Positions 1 to 8,921 are shown, counted from the first letter of the stretch. The stretch is 52,515 nt of DNA from Saprospiraceae bacterium (GCA_020436935.1 JAGQWX010000034.1:1-52515); one strand, 5' to 3'. The notes: generated from the letters alone by a model not told the origin. A program made the numbers and translations.

Positions 1-284
1 GGGAAGGAAACCCACCACATGTGAATTACATTCGTCCAATCGGGAAGGAAACCCACCACATGTGAATTACATTTGTCCAATCGGGAGATAAACCCACCAC
101 ATGTGAATCACATTCGTCCAATCGGGAGATAAGCCCACCACATGTGAATCACATTCGTTCAATCGGGAAGGAAGTCCACCACATGTGAATCACATTCGTC
201 CAATCGGGATCTAAGCCCACCACATGTGAATCACATTCGTCCAATCGGCAGAGAAGTCCGCCACATGTGAATCACATTCGTCCT
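1..284. repeat. 41-bp tandem repeat array, about 7 units, cut by window start
   Basis: Units begin at about 1 (partial), 41, 82, 123, 164, 205 and 246, an exact 41-base period. Each unit carries a conserved core with the palindrome CACATGTG followed by AAT(T/C)ACATTCGTCC. A variable patch of about 8 bases follows CGGG. Since 41 is not a multiple of three, the array is not a coding repeat. There are no unique spacers, so it is not CRISPR. It ends with TCCTTTT before the 3' end of ddl. The function is unknown; the variable patch suggests an ageing minisatellite. Confidence 0.93.
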
Positions 285-364
285 TTTAATGGAATCAGGC
301 CTTCATGACAGATTTAGCAAGGTCTTTCAACCCAGTTATTTAGAGTTAGAGTGCTCTATAATAA

Positions 365-1459
365 TCAAATGCTCAGCAATCCATCAATCCTGGCATGTTC
401 TTCTTCCGCCAAGGTAATCAGCTTTGTGATCAGATCTGTGTATGCCAGACCAGCTGCCCCCCAGAGTTTGGGATACATGCTGATTTTGGTGAATCCGGGT
501 AAGGTATTTATTTCATTGATGATGACTTCATCATCCTCCAGCAAAAACATATCAACACGGGTAAGACCCCGGCATTCCAACAATCTATAGGTTTCAATGG
601 CAACCTCGCGGGCTTTCTCTCTTTGAGCATCAGTCAGATCCGCAGGTATAGCAATTTTTGCTCCGTCATCATCCACATACTTGTTTTCAAAGGTATACCA
701 CGATGTTTTGGGGAGAACTTCGCCAATTCCGGATGCTTCAATATGTTCGTTGCCCATGACCGCACATTCTATTTCGCGGCCTTTCATTTTGGACTCTACT
801 AGCACCTTGGTGTCGTAGCTGAATGCTGTTGCCAGGGCTTCGTCATAGGCTGCTTTATTGTCCACAAAGGAGACACCAACCGAACTGCCAAGAGTTGCCG
901 GTTTGATGAACAGCTCTGATCCCAGGATTTTACTCACTTCTTCAAAAGTAGTCTTATCTGAGTGCCCTTTCCTGAGGGTGATGAATGGGGCGATGCCTAT
1001 TCCTCCATCTCTGAGCACACGTTTTGCTATGTCTTTGTCCATGCCCACAGCACTGCCCAGTATGCCACAACCTACACAAGGCAGATTCGCAAGCTTTGCC
1101 AGACCCTGGACAGAACCATCTTCTCCAAAGTTACCATGTAAAACCGGATAAAATACATCAATGCTTGCGAGTTTTGATGCATCGTTTACATCCACTAGGC
1201 ATTTGTCATCCGTGTTTTGTGAGAAGTACACAGGGATAAGCTTTCCACTGTAAGAGATGGTTTTTGGATTTTCTTCGTCAGTCAATACCATGCCTTCCGG
1301 ACAGTAATGCCAGCGACCACCCCTGTCAATGTACACCAAAACAACTTCGTATTTTGCCTTGTCTATGGCGTTAAAAACATTTTTGCAAGACAAAATGGAA
1401 ATGTTGTGCTCTGGTGATTTCCCACCAAATACCATGGCGACTCTGGTTTTTGCTGACAT
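365..1459 (-). CDS. ddl: D-alanine--D-alanine ligase
   Basis: This cytoplasmic ATP-grasp enzyme joins two D-alanines for the peptidoglycan pentapeptide, upstream of MurF, which is also in this window. The 364 residues match the usual Ddl length. The N-terminal GGKSPEHNIS (12-21) contains the conserved Glu17. HGNFGEDGSVQG lies at 108-119, the ATP-grasp KPATLGSSVG at 186-195, and the metal-binding EINTLPG at 316-322. The start is ATG, with a -7-like TACATTTG (1483-1476, minus strand) about 17 bases upstream. The gene stands alone, divergent from the HAD phosphatase. Nothing is missing. Confidence 0.97.
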   Translation of the reverse strand: MSAKTRVAMVFGGKSPEHNISILSCKNVFNAIDKAKYEVVLVYIDRGGRWHYCPEGMVLTDEENPKTISYSGKLIPVYFSQNTDDKCLVDVNDASKLASIDVFYPVLHGNFGEDGSVQGLAKLANLPCVGCGILGSAVGMDKDIAKRVLRDGGIGIAPFITLRKGHSDKTTFEEVSKILGSELFIKPATLGSSVGVSFVDNKAAYDEALATAFSYDTKVLVESKMKGREIECAVMGNEHIEASGIGEVLPKTSWYTFENKYVDDDGAKIAIPADLTDAQREKAREVAIETYRLLECRGLTRVDMFLLEDDEVIINEINTLPGFTKISMYPKLWGAAGLAYTDLITKLITLAEEEHARIDGLLSI

Positions 1460-1475
1460 AGTGTATAAGTTTTTA

Positions 1476-1483
1476 CAAATGTA
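1476..1483 (-). promoter_or_regulatory. candidate -7 box for ddl
   Basis: On the minus strand this reads TACATTTG, a full match to the Bacteroidota TAnnTTTG element, 17 bases upstream of the ddl ATG. No good -33 TTG is seen at the expected distance, so the call is tentative. Confidence 0.4.
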
Positions 1484-1576
1484 AAAATACTTTAATATGT
1501 ATGCTTTATTTGAATCAATTTAATATGGCCGCAATACAAAAGAACACATTTAATGTTGATTATGTGCCGGGAAAAG

Positions 1577-1610
1577 TTTGCTTGAAGTTCGATTCCAAAC
1601 CCTATATTTG
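1577..1610 (+). promoter_or_regulatory. candidate promoter of the HAD phosphatase gene
   Basis: TTTG at 1577-1580 and TATATTTG at 1603-1610 are separated by 22 bases. This fits the Bacteroidota -33/-7 consensus, and the ATG follows 17 bases later. Confidence 0.55.
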
Positions 1611-1626
1611 ATTTTCAATCGACTAT

Positions 1627-2238
1627 ATGAGTTTTAATACCATCATTTTTGACCTGGGCGGTGTCCTCATCGACTGGAATCCGCGATATGTATTCAACGA
1701 TCAATATTTCTCTTCAGAAGAAGATCGAAATTACTTTTTTGAAAACATCTGCACCCATGACTGGAATGAAGCACAGGATGCAGGAAGGTCTATTGTTGAA
1801 GCAACGCAAATGCTCATTGCAGAACATCCTGAATGGGAATCGGCCATTCGTGATTTTTATGGCCGATGGACGGACATGTTGGGCGGCCCGATCAGGGAAA
1901 CTGTAGAAATCTTCAAACAACTCAAGGAAAACAGCAAACACAATATCTACGCCCTCACCAATTGGCAGGCTGGTTTATTTGAAATCGCCCTGGTAAGGTA
2001 TGATTTCCTGCATTGGTTTGATGGACGTGTGGTAAGTGGTGTTGAAAAAACGAGAAAACCCTTTCCTGAATTTTATCACATTTTATTGGATCGTTTTAGG
2101 GTAAATCCGGAAGAGGCAGTTTTTATAGATGACAATTTGAGAAATGTTGAAGCAGCAAAAGCGCTTGGCATTCACAGTTTGCATTTCACTACAGCAGGAC
2201 AATTGTCATGGGATTTGCAACAATTGAAGTTGCTTTAA
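1627..2238 (+). CDS. HAD-superfamily phosphatase (subfamily IA, YihX-like)
   Basis: This is a probable cytoplasmic sugar-phosphate or other small phosphomonoester hydrolase. All HAD motifs are visible in 203 residues. Motif I is FDLGGVLID with nucleophile Asp9; the second Asp of the common DxD form is Gly, as in the dehalogenase/YihX branch. Motif II is Thr111 in ALTNW, motif III is Lys141/Lys144, and motif IV is the acidic pair Asp168-Asp169 in FIDDN. A helical cap occupies about residues 18-90. A promoter-like element lies directly upstream. The substrate cannot be read from sequence; alpha-D-glucose-1-phosphate phosphatase is only a guess from overall resemblance. Confidence 0.85.
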   Translation: MSFNTIIFDLGGVLIDWNPRYVFNDQYFSSEEDRNYFFENICTHDWNEAQDAGRSIVEATQMLIAEHPEWESAIRDFYGRWTDMLGGPIRETVEIFKQLKENSKHNIYALTNWQAGLFEIALVRYDFLHWFDGRVVSGVEKTRKPFPEFYHILLDRFRVNPEEAVFIDDNLRNVEAAKALGIHSLHFTTAGQLSWDLQQLKLL

Positions 2239-2256
2239 TGAAGAGGTTTGTCTTTT

Positions 2257-2841
2257 TTACAACAGAGACTTCCTAGGTTTTAAATACCAGACTGTAGCAA
2301 AAATGGTTGACAGTAATAAAGTAATAACTACCGCCCAACTGGATAAAGTCGGGATTGCTATGAACCGATTACAATTTTCAAAAATAATGTCCTGGAAACA
2401 AATATCGGGACTGACAACATTACCATTACAGACAGCTGTAAAGGTTCTGGTAATAATTGCATCGTCGGTAGGGGTTGCGCCATACTGTATTTGATCCGTT
2501 ATCGTAACTGTAATATTACCAAAACATTGATCTTCATCCTCATCGTCACCTTCTGACGGCTCATAAACAAACTCAGCAAAACCTGTCTGGGTTGTCATAA
2601 CCAATTCTGCTTGTGGTGTACTGATGGAATTTGCAATGAGATTTCCGTTGTTATCCAATTGATAAGTTACCGGCTGCATAAATAAGACGTTGGCAACGTC
2701 AAAGCAATTAAAATTTCTAAAGCCATTTTCGTCAGTAAAACCGTCTACAGTTCCTGGGCAAAACTGAAGAGTTGGTTGGGAAAATGCGAAATTTGTTGAA
2801 AAGACTAAAAAAATAATATAAAAAATACGTTTCATGTCCAT
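2257..2841 (-). CDS. secreted protein with IPTL-CTERM sorting signal
   Basis: The 194-residue protein has an N-terminal signal peptide (about 1-21, ending FAFSQ). A mature region with an acidic EGDDEDEDQ patch follows. The last 32 residues start IPTLSSW, then a hydrophobic stretch, then a basic end (KPRKSLL). That tripartite tail is the IPTL-CTERM signal, a putative protein-sorting domain resembling exosortase targets. The mature part contains Cys residues and beta-rich stretches but no family I recognise. It is convergent with the HAD gene, with an 18-base gap between the stops. No exosortase-like gene lies in this window. Confidence 0.75.
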   Translation of the reverse strand: MDMKRIFYIIFLVFSTNFAFSQPTLQFCPGTVDGFTDENGFRNFNCFDVANVLFMQPVTYQLDNNGNLIANSISTPQAELVMTTQTGFAEFVYEPSEGDDEDEDQCFGNITVTITDQIQYGATPTDDAIITRTFTAVCNGNVVSPDICFQDIIFENCNRFIAIPTLSSWAVVITLLLSTIFATVWYLKPRKSLL

Positions 2842-2874
2842 TGGATTGAGGTGTTATTACAAAATAGCACCCAC

Positions 2875-2910
2875 AAAAAAATGTTTTATTTGACATAAAC
2901 ACAACATTTT
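2875..2910 (-). terminator. rho-independent terminator after the lemA-DUF2207 operon
   Basis: AAAATGTT (2878-2885) pairs with AACATTTT (2903-2910). On the minus strand the stem is followed by a run of seven T (A-run at 2875-2881). It sits 40 bases beyond the DUF2207 stop. Confidence 0.65.
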
Positions 2911-2949
2911 CAGAACTTTAACACATAAAGCTAAGGTTTTAGCCCAATT

Positions 2950-4602
2950 TTACCAGCTTGATCCACCTCCACCACCGGCGCCACCACCTGAAAACCCACC
3001 TCCTCCACTGCCAGAGCTGGAAGGTGAACTCGCAAAGGCACTCTGCATTTCCCTGATGCCTCCGTCAAATGATTTTCCAAAATCGCTCGGTGAAAATGAG
3101 GCATGCGGACCATATCCAACATACCAGCTTGGTGGTTGAGTCAGCAAACCATCAAATTTTTTGCTCCATTCCTTGGTGTAACCAAAAACCATGGCAAAAG
3201 GCAGCGTCTTTTCAAAATACATGGGGTCGTCTTTGAGCAATCGCTCCAAACGAGGCTTATCAGCTTTTTGCACAAACATTTTGAAACCATAAGTCTCCTG
3301 ATACAAGTGGAGCCCTTCTTCGTTTTTCTTGAGCATCTTGGCGGTCAAAATAAATCCGAAGATAGCGGTGATTCCCAAGAATAGAGCAGGGTATATGGAC
3401 TCCATAAATATGGTCAAAACAATTCCTAAGACCAAAGTCAAACCCGATAACAAACCAATGATGATTTGTTTTTTACCGGACTCCGGCGTGTAGGCTCTTT
3501 GTTTGATTTGTTTTTGAAGATCAGACCTGGCTGCATTCAAAGTGGTGTAAAATGTATCCTTCAGGCTGCTGATGAGGACGCTGTCACCACTGGCAAACAG
3601 CCTGTTGAAAATTGTGCGCTCGTAGCTTTTTGCATCAACAGGAAGTGGGGCGAGTTTGATCAGTTCATAATCATCCTTAAACCAATTTTTCTCCCTTTGC
3701 TCAATGCGAATAAGTCCTTCATGGGCCCAGTAGGGCAGTAGAGCCATGATATCTACGGTATCAGCACGCTCGTCGATGATGGTGCCAACTTCGGCAGGGT
3801 TCAATCCCGGTGGAGGAGTAAACCTTGCAGCTTTTACTATGGGCAGGTCCTTGCCATGTTTTTTCCATGTATTGTAGAAGAAAAAAGCAAATATGACGCC
3901 GAAAACACTGGATACAGACAACGGTCCATTGTCTTTCCACCACAATGCACCTGCTGAGGGACGGGCTACAGCATCGAGAGGAAGTTTGATCGCAATGGTC
4001 ATTCCTTCACCTGCATTCAATCCAACTGGCACCTTACCACTCATTTTTTTCATAGAAAAATCAATGTCTTCAATTCTGGACTCAGACCCATAAGGGCCAT
4101 AAAAAGCCTTATAGTCTTCTGGTTGTAATGAATAATACCCATCAAAATTGACCACAAAAGAGGCCGCATCTATGTGCGTATCCCACTGAGTGCCAATGAG
4201 ATTGAAATAAAATTCTGTGAAATCTTCGTGATACAGAAAGGGCTTGTTCATGGTGTACGAAATCACATAAGTAACTTCACCATTGACATAAGTATTTGCA
4301 TCACCTATCTTAAAAACAAAATTCCCATTCTCCTTATATGTTTCAAAGGGGTGATCCTTCACAGTGGCATTAGTGACTTTAAAACTTACTTTTTCACCAT
4401 CTCTACGCACTGTATAGGGGATAAACCTAATGATACCATGACGTTCCATGGTAAAATCGGCCAGCAAGGTTTCCTTGATGTCTACTTTACCATCTTTGTT
4501 GATCATCACTTCAACATGATAATCTTTGATATAATAAGGTTGCGCATAGACGAATGCAAATGCACCCATCAATAGGATGAAGGATAAAAGGAATTTTTTC
4601 AT
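2950..4602 (-). CDS. DUF2207 family membrane protein
   Basis: The 550-residue protein has a signal peptide (1-20, ending VYAQ). An extracytoplasmic DUF2207 beta domain follows (about 21-210; note the TLLADFTMERHGIIRFIP region). There is a TM helix near 230-250, a cytoplasmic part, and paired TM helices near 376-420. The C-terminus is a low-complexity Gly/Ser tail ending GGGGGSSW. Gly-rich tails are typical of this family. It follows lemA by 14 bases in the same operon. The LemA/DUF2207 pair is widespread in bacteria but its molecular role is not established; an envelope function is likely. Confidence 0.85.
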   Translation of the reverse strand: MKKFLLSFILLMGAFAFVYAQPYYIKDYHVEVMINKDGKVDIKETLLADFTMERHGIIRFIPYTVRRDGEKVSFKVTNATVKDHPFETYKENGNFVFKIGDANTYVNGEVTYVISYTMNKPFLYHEDFTEFYFNLIGTQWDTHIDAASFVVNFDGYYSLQPEDYKAFYGPYGSESRIEDIDFSMKKMSGKVPVGLNAGEGMTIAIKLPLDAVARPSAGALWWKDNGPLSVSSVFGVIFAFFFYNTWKKHGKDLPIVKAARFTPPPGLNPAEVGTIIDERADTVDIMALLPYWAHEGLIRIEQREKNWFKDDYELIKLAPLPVDAKSYERTIFNRLFASGDSVLISSLKDTFYTTLNAARSDLQKQIKQRAYTPESGKKQIIIGLLSGLTLVLGIVLTIFMESIYPALFLGITAIFGFILTAKMLKKNEEGLHLYQETYGFKMFVQKADKPRLERLLKDDPMYFEKTLPFAMVFGYTKEWSKKFDGLLTQPPSWYVGYGPHASFSPSDFGKSFDGGIREMQSAFASSPSSSGSGGGGFSGGGAGGGGGSSW

Positions 4603-4616
4603 GATTGTGGCTCTAT

Positions 4617-5168
4617 TTAGAACTTTACTTCCGGATTAGATCTCTCTCCAACATTGTCCAGTTCGAAATACTCAAACTTACCAAAGTTGAATGCGTTCGC
4701 AAAAAGATTGGAAGGAAAAGCTTCTACGGCAGTATTGTTGTCTCTGACGATGGCATTGTAGTATCTGCGGGCATTGGAGACATTTTCTTCGATTTCAGTC
4801 AGCGTCCTTTGCAATTCAACAAATGAAGTATTGGCTTTGAGATCAGGATATGATTCTGCAAGCGCAAAAACTGATTTAAGACTACCAGCAAGACTCGCCT
4901 CAGCCGCTCCTTTGGCTGCAGGATCGTTGCCTGAAATAGACATCGCCTGGTTGCGCGCTTCAATAACACGCTGCAATGTTTCGCTTTCATGAGACGCATA
5001 TCCTTTGACTGTATTCACAAGATTGGGTATAAGATCGTATCTGCGCTTGAGCTGTACATCGATGCCACTCCAGCTTTCTTCAACTTTATTTTTAAGCGAT
5101 ACCAGTCTGTTGTAAAAATACATGGCGGCAACTGCCAGAACAACGATGATGATTAAGAACATTCCCAT
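4617..5168 (-). CDS. lemA: LemA family protein
   Basis: The 183-residue protein has one N-terminal TM helix (about 3-21). The classic LemA four-helix bundle follows, with VEESWSGIDVQLKRRYDLIPNLV (about 32-55) as signature. Conserved positions such as the NARRYYNAIVRDNN motif and the C-terminal FP..LFA..F.F..F.YFE pattern are present. It is first in a two-gene operon with the DUF2207 protein. Members are membrane-anchored, with the helical domain outside the membrane. No enzymatic activity is known. Confidence 0.93.
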   Translation of the reverse strand: MGMFLIIIVVLAVAAMYFYNRLVSLKNKVEESWSGIDVQLKRRYDLIPNLVNTVKGYASHESETLQRVIEARNQAMSISGNDPAAKGAAEASLAGSLKSVFALAESYPDLKANTSFVELQRTLTEIEENVSNARRYYNAIVRDNNTAVEAFPSNLFANAFNFGKFEYFELDNVGERSNPEVKF

Positions 5169-5454
5169 GATATTGTATTGTTTGTTTAGTTTTTAAATGA
5201 TGATTCCGAAAAATACGAAATACGAAAGGAAAACAATTGATTGAGCTTCTAAAGTTTCGGATATCTCGTCTTTTGACGGCTATATCGACCAATATAACCC
5301 TACTACTGGTTGAACTCAGTCTTTTCTCCCATCAAACTATACCAATGGGTGGGCTTCGATTGACTTGTCACAGTTAGCTTTGACCCATGTGATGACGTTG
5401 AATCGCGGTTGTTTTTGACTGGATTCGGCTGTCAATGATTAACCGGCAAAAAAA

Positions 5455-6036
5455 ATGAACATGAAAAAATTAACTGGCTTATTCCTTTTCTTCCTGCTTG
5501 TGGGCTCATCTTGCAGCAAATCTGATCCTTGTGAAAGTCTTGTCTGTCAGAATGACGGCAGCTGTGTTGATGGCAAATGCCAATGTCCTGAAGGATGGGA
5601 AGGTACACTGTGTGAAACAGAATCGCTGCCCAATGCAGTCGTGGTGACCAACATCAAAGTCCCAAAATTTCCGGATAAAAAGTCCAATGGCTCCAATTGG
5701 GATGCTGACAACACCGGTCCTGACTTATTTACTGCGCTTTACACGTTAAAGGAAGACAATACTACTGATCAAGTGCTCTGGATCTCAGATGTGATAAAAT
5801 TGAATGTTGTTTCCGGCAAGACCCATGAGTTCAGTATTGTTTTACCAAAACTGGCCATGAATAATTACGAAAAAAAACTTGGTTTTTTTCTTTGGGATAA
5901 GGATGACGGCGCATCCGAAACAATGGGCGGAATTGCCTTCAAACTTCAAGACGTGATCAAAGGCCGACCTGACAGCTTTATCCTGGATTGTTCAACCTGC
6001 AAAGTGGCATTTGAATTGGCAGTGAAGTATGAATGA
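5455..6036 (+). CDS. EGF-like domain lipoprotein
   Basis: The 193-residue protein has a lipoprotein signal peptide ending VGSSC, with lipidated Cys near residue 20. Directly after it is a six-cysteine EGF-like module (about 24-53, CESLVCQNDGSCVDGKCQCPEGWEG spacing). A C-terminal domain of about 130 residues follows (NIKVPKFP...WDADN..PDLF), with the look of a C2-like beta sandwich carrying acidic loops; this last point is inference. ATG-AAC-ATG gives two adjacent possible starts, and the second ATG is followed directly by the Lys-Lys n-region. It has no operon partner. It is probably an outer-membrane surface lipoprotein with an adhesive or calcium-binding role, not proven. Confidence 0.7.
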   Translation: MNMKKLTGLFLFFLLVGSSCSKSDPCESLVCQNDGSCVDGKCQCPEGWEGTLCETESLPNAVVVTNIKVPKFPDKKSNGSNWDADNTGPDLFTALYTLKEDNTTDQVLWISDVIKLNVVSGKTHEFSIVLPKLAMNNYEKKLGFFLWDKDDGASETMGGIAFKLQDVIKGRPDSFILDCSTCKVAFELAVKYE

Positions 6037-6143
6037 TTGTCATGTTAAATTTGAAGTTGAGTTACGTTACCTAATTCGATTATAAAATTTTTATCTACCT
6101 GTCAGCTTGTTTTGTTTTTATCTTTGAAGGGTGAAATGAGCCG

Positions 6144-7064
6144 ATGATCAGACTAAAATCGAAAGTTCAATACAAAAATTTCGAGCAGGGTGAATATGTT
6201 TCTGAAAAATTGAGAAGCTTTGATGAGACTTTAGAACTTATTGGAACTTTTCCCTGGAAAGAACAAAGAGAAGATATTCATATTGACTTTACAAATCCCG
6301 GAATAGTAGTTGAAAGTGAAAATGGTATTTATCTGCAAATCGCCTTGTACTACAATCAGAAATTTGTTTTGAGATATTTCAATGGTAAACAAAAATTATA
6401 TACCAGGTCTTTGAATCGGCTTCAGGACAGCTATGATGTGATCCGGGAATTCTACAAATCAGACAATTTAGACTTATCGCTATTTAAAAAGGAGATCTCG
6501 TGGGTAATGCCAAGTTATAAAGTATTCAAAACCAAGTCCTTTGAATATGAACTTAATAAAGCTGTGATTTTTGAGCATGTGCTGAAAACCTCTCTTGGAA
6601 GGTTGATTGGACTTGTTGTTATACTATGCTTTATCGCCAACAATGATGTTTCACACTTAAATTGGAGTGTTAAACTGCTTTTATCCGTAATCATTTTTTC
6701 AATTTTTGGAGGTTTAAATCTCTTATTACTGTTGGATCATTTTTTTTATTTTAAAAACAAGAAATTGAAGCTTTCCAAAGGAAATGATACCTTTTATTTT
6801 GGAGTAAAGAATGATCTTAAAAGCTATGAAAAGCAAAACATCAAAGAGTATTTGATTTATAATCCTCAGTTTGGGGCTGGAAGAAATTTAAAACCCAACA
6901 TTCGTTTATTTATCATAATTATGGATAATGGGGATGAAGTGATCATTCCAAATATTTTTTTCTCGGAATGGGACATTAAAAATAAACTCAATTTCATGCA
7001 GCCTGTTTATGTTTACAGGCTTCCTTTTATTCCTGCAGAAGAAGGATTAAAGAATCAGAATTGA
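6144..7064 (+). CDS. unknown protein with two central TM helices
   Basis: I do not recognise this 306-residue protein. About 150 soluble residues rich in aromatic and charged positions come first. Two TM helices (about 150-170 and 177-203) form a hairpin. A C-terminal soluble domain of about 100 residues follows, with alternating strands (KLKLSKGNDTFYFGVKNDLKSY, IRLFIIIMDNGDEVIIP). The arrangement recalls bacterial PH-like membrane proteins, but this is only a resemblance. A -7-like TATCTTTG lies at 6119-6126, 17 bases before the ATG. It is lower in GC than its neighbours. It ends 86 bases before ettA. Confidence 0.6.
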   Translation: MIRLKSKVQYKNFEQGEYVSEKLRSFDETLELIGTFPWKEQREDIHIDFTNPGIVVESENGIYLQIALYYNQKFVLRYFNGKQKLYTRSLNRLQDSYDVIREFYKSDNLDLSLFKKEISWVMPSYKVFKTKSFEYELNKAVIFEHVLKTSLGRLIGLVVILCFIANNDVSHLNWSVKLLLSVIIFSIFGGLNLLLLLDHFFYFKNKKLKLSKGNDTFYFGVKNDLKSYEKQNIKEYLIYNPQFGAGRNLKPNIRLFIIIMDNGDEVIIPNIFFSEWDIKNKLNFMQPVYVYRLPFIPAEEGLKNQN

Positions 7065-7088
7065 TGCCCTCTAATCATTATTTTCTCC

Positions 7089-7096
7089 TACCTTTG
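7089..7096 (+). promoter_or_regulatory. candidate -7 box for ettA
   Basis: TACCTTTG matches TAnnTTTG and lies 54 bases upstream of the ettA ATG. The nearest TTG (7061-7063) is slightly too far, at 25 bases. Confidence 0.4.
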
Positions 7097-7150
7097 CCCC
7101 CTCAATCATTCAATCCTTTAACTTTTAACCTTTAACGAGCAACAAAGTAT

Positions 7151-8824
7151 ATGGCAGGAGATCATAAAGTAATATTTGCAATGGAGGGGGTGACCAAAAC
7201 CTACCCACCGCAAAAACAAGTCCTTAAAAATATCTGGCTTTCATTTTATTATGGTGCAAAAATTGGTGTCCTCGGTCTCAATGGCTCGGGAAAATCGAGC
7301 TTGCTCAAAATTATTGCAGGCCTTGATACCAACTACCAGGGGAAAGTCACCTTTGACAAGGAGTACAAAATCGGCTACCTGGCCCAGGAACCGGAACTCG
7401 ATGAATCCAAAACGGTAAGAGAAGTAGTTGAGCAGGGAGTTCAGCACATTGTGGATGTTGTCAAGGCTTATGATGACATCAATATGAAGCTGGCCGAACC
7501 GATGGACGATGACGAAATGATGAAGGCCATCGACAAGCAGGGAGAGCTGATGGAACTCATGGACCATTATAATGCATGGGAACTCGATCACACCCTCGAA
7601 ACCGCCATGCAGTCTTTGCGATGCCCGGAAGGAGATACTCCGGTCAAAGTTTTGTCGGGAGGGGAAAGAAGAAGGGTAGCTCTGTGCAGACTCTTGCTGA
7701 GTCAGCCTGATATTCTGCTGCTCGACGAACCTACAAACCACCTGGACGCAGAATCTGTGTACTGGCTGGAACAATACCTCCAGAAATTCCCCGGTACGGT
7801 CATCGCTGTGACCCACGACCGTTACTTCCTCGACAATGTTGCAGGCTGGATCCTGGAGCTGGACAGAGGTGAGGGAATTCCATGGGAAGGCAATTACAGC
7901 TCCTGGTTGGAACAAAAGGCTAAAAGGCTAGAACAGGAAGAAAAAACTGAAAGTAAAAGAAGAAAGACGCTGGAAAGAGAATTGGAATGGGTAAGGATGG
8001 CGCCAAAAGCCCGCCAGTCCAAAGGTAAGGCCCGTCTTTCTGCATATGAAAAGCTGAGTGGTGAACAAGGCAAGGAGAAGGAAGCCAAGTTGGAATTGTA
8101 CATACCACCGGGTCCAAGACTTGGTGATGTTGTGATCGAGGTAGACCATATTACCAAGTCGTTTGACGACAGGATACTCATCGACAATTTCACTTGCTCC
8201 ATTCCCAAAAATGCCATTGTGGGCATCATTGGTCCCAATGGTGTCGGTAAATCTACTTTCTTCAGAATGATCATGGGCGAAGAAAAACCAGACAATGGAA
8301 ACATTGTCGTGGGCGATACCGTCAAACTGAGTTATGTAGACCAGTCCCACAAGGACTTGCTACCGGACAAATCGGTCTTTGAGGTAGTCGGCGGAGGCCA
8401 GGAACTGATCAAAGTAGGCAACAATGAAGTCAATGTCAGAGCATATCTGAGTAAGTTTAACCTCGGCGGCTCCGACCAGCAAAAGAAGATCGGTGTGCTT
8501 TCAGGAGGGGAGAGAAACAGGGTTCACCTGGCCATGACGCTCAAGAACGGTGGCAATGTGCTCCTGCTCGACGAACCTACGAACGATATTGATGTGAACA
8601 CACTGAGATCATTGGAAGAAGCCATCGACAACTTCCCGGGTTGCGTCCTGGTGATTTCTCACGACAGATGGTTCATCGACAGGTTGGCTACCCACATCCT
8701 CGCCTTTGAAGGAGACAGCAAAGTCGTCTTCTACGAAGGCAACTTCTCTTCATACGAGGCAGCAAAAGTAGAACAGTACGGAGAAATCGCTCCCAAGCGA
8801 CCATCCTTCAAAAAACTCATGTAG
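7151..8824 (+). CDS. ettA: energy-dependent translational throttle protein EttA (ABC-F)
   Basis: This cytoplasmic ABC-F ATPase binds the ribosomal E site and gates entry into elongation according to ATP/ADP. The 557 residues carry two complete ABC domains. NBD1 has Walker A GLNGSGKS (42-49), signature LSGGERRR (about 170) and Walker [15 protein letters not shown]2 has GPNGVGKST, LSGGERNR and [11 protein letters not shown]. The arm region (about 105-150) and the basic, helical P-site tRNA interaction linker (about 250-315, RMAPKARQSKGKARL) are typical of EttA and separate it from Uup and YbiT. All catalytic residues are intact, in contrast to the second ABC-F gene in this window (23766-25394). 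Confidence 0.95.
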   Translation: MAGDHKVIFAMEGVTKTYPPQKQVLKNIWLSFYYGAKIGVLGLNGSGKSSLLKIIAGLDTNYQGKVTFDKEYKIGYLAQEPELDESKTVREVVEQGVQHIVDVVKAYDDINMKLAEPMDDDEMMKAIDKQGELMELMDHYNAWELDHTLETAMQSLRCPEGDTPVKVLSGGERRRVALCRLLLSQPDILLLDEPTNHLDAESVYWLEQYLQKFPGTVIAVTHDRYFLDNVAGWILELDRGEGIPWEGNYSSWLEQKAKRLEQEEKTESKRRKTLERELEWVRMAPKARQSKGKARLSAYEKLSGEQGKEKEAKLELYIPPGPRLGDVVIEVDHITKSFDDRILIDNFTCSIPKNAIVGIIGPNGVGKSTFFRMIMGEEKPDNGNIVVGDTVKLSYVDQSHKDLLPDKSVFEVVGGGQELIKVGNNEVNVRAYLSKFNLGGSDQQKKIGVLSGGERNRVHLAMTLKNGGNVLLLDEPTNDIDVNTLRSLEEAIDNFPGCVLVISHDRWFIDRLATHILAFEGDSKVVFYEGNFSSYEAAKVEQYGEIAPKRPSFKKLM

Positions 8825-8921
8825 GGACGCATGCAATGCGTCTCCACAAGTAAAGACGCATTGCATGCGTCTCATGTGCATGTGTCTCATCTGCATGCGT
8901 CTCATCTGCATGCGTCTTACA
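8824..8921. repeat. palindromic pair plus four 15-bp tandem repeats
   Basis: GACGCATGCAATGCGTC (8826-8842) and its exact reverse complement GACGCATTGCATGCGTC (8855-8871) flank a 12-base spacer, and each arm is also nearly self-complementary. From 8862 a 15-base unit TGCATGCGTCTCATC repeats four times (8862, 8877, 8892, 8907) with small changes. The block starts at the ettA stop codon and ends 13 bases before rnpB. Intergenic elements built on GACGC...GCGTC are a familiar class of small dispersed repeats. It may also end ettA transcription. Confidence 0.85.

Noticed and set aside
1-284. Regular repeats at the left edge as a CRISPR array
   Set aside because: The repeats are contiguous with a 41-base period and have no unique spacers; only a short patch inside the unit varies.
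7241-7915. A 224-codon minus-strand reading frame
   Set aside because: It is a shadow of ettA, whose two ABC domains fully explain the region.
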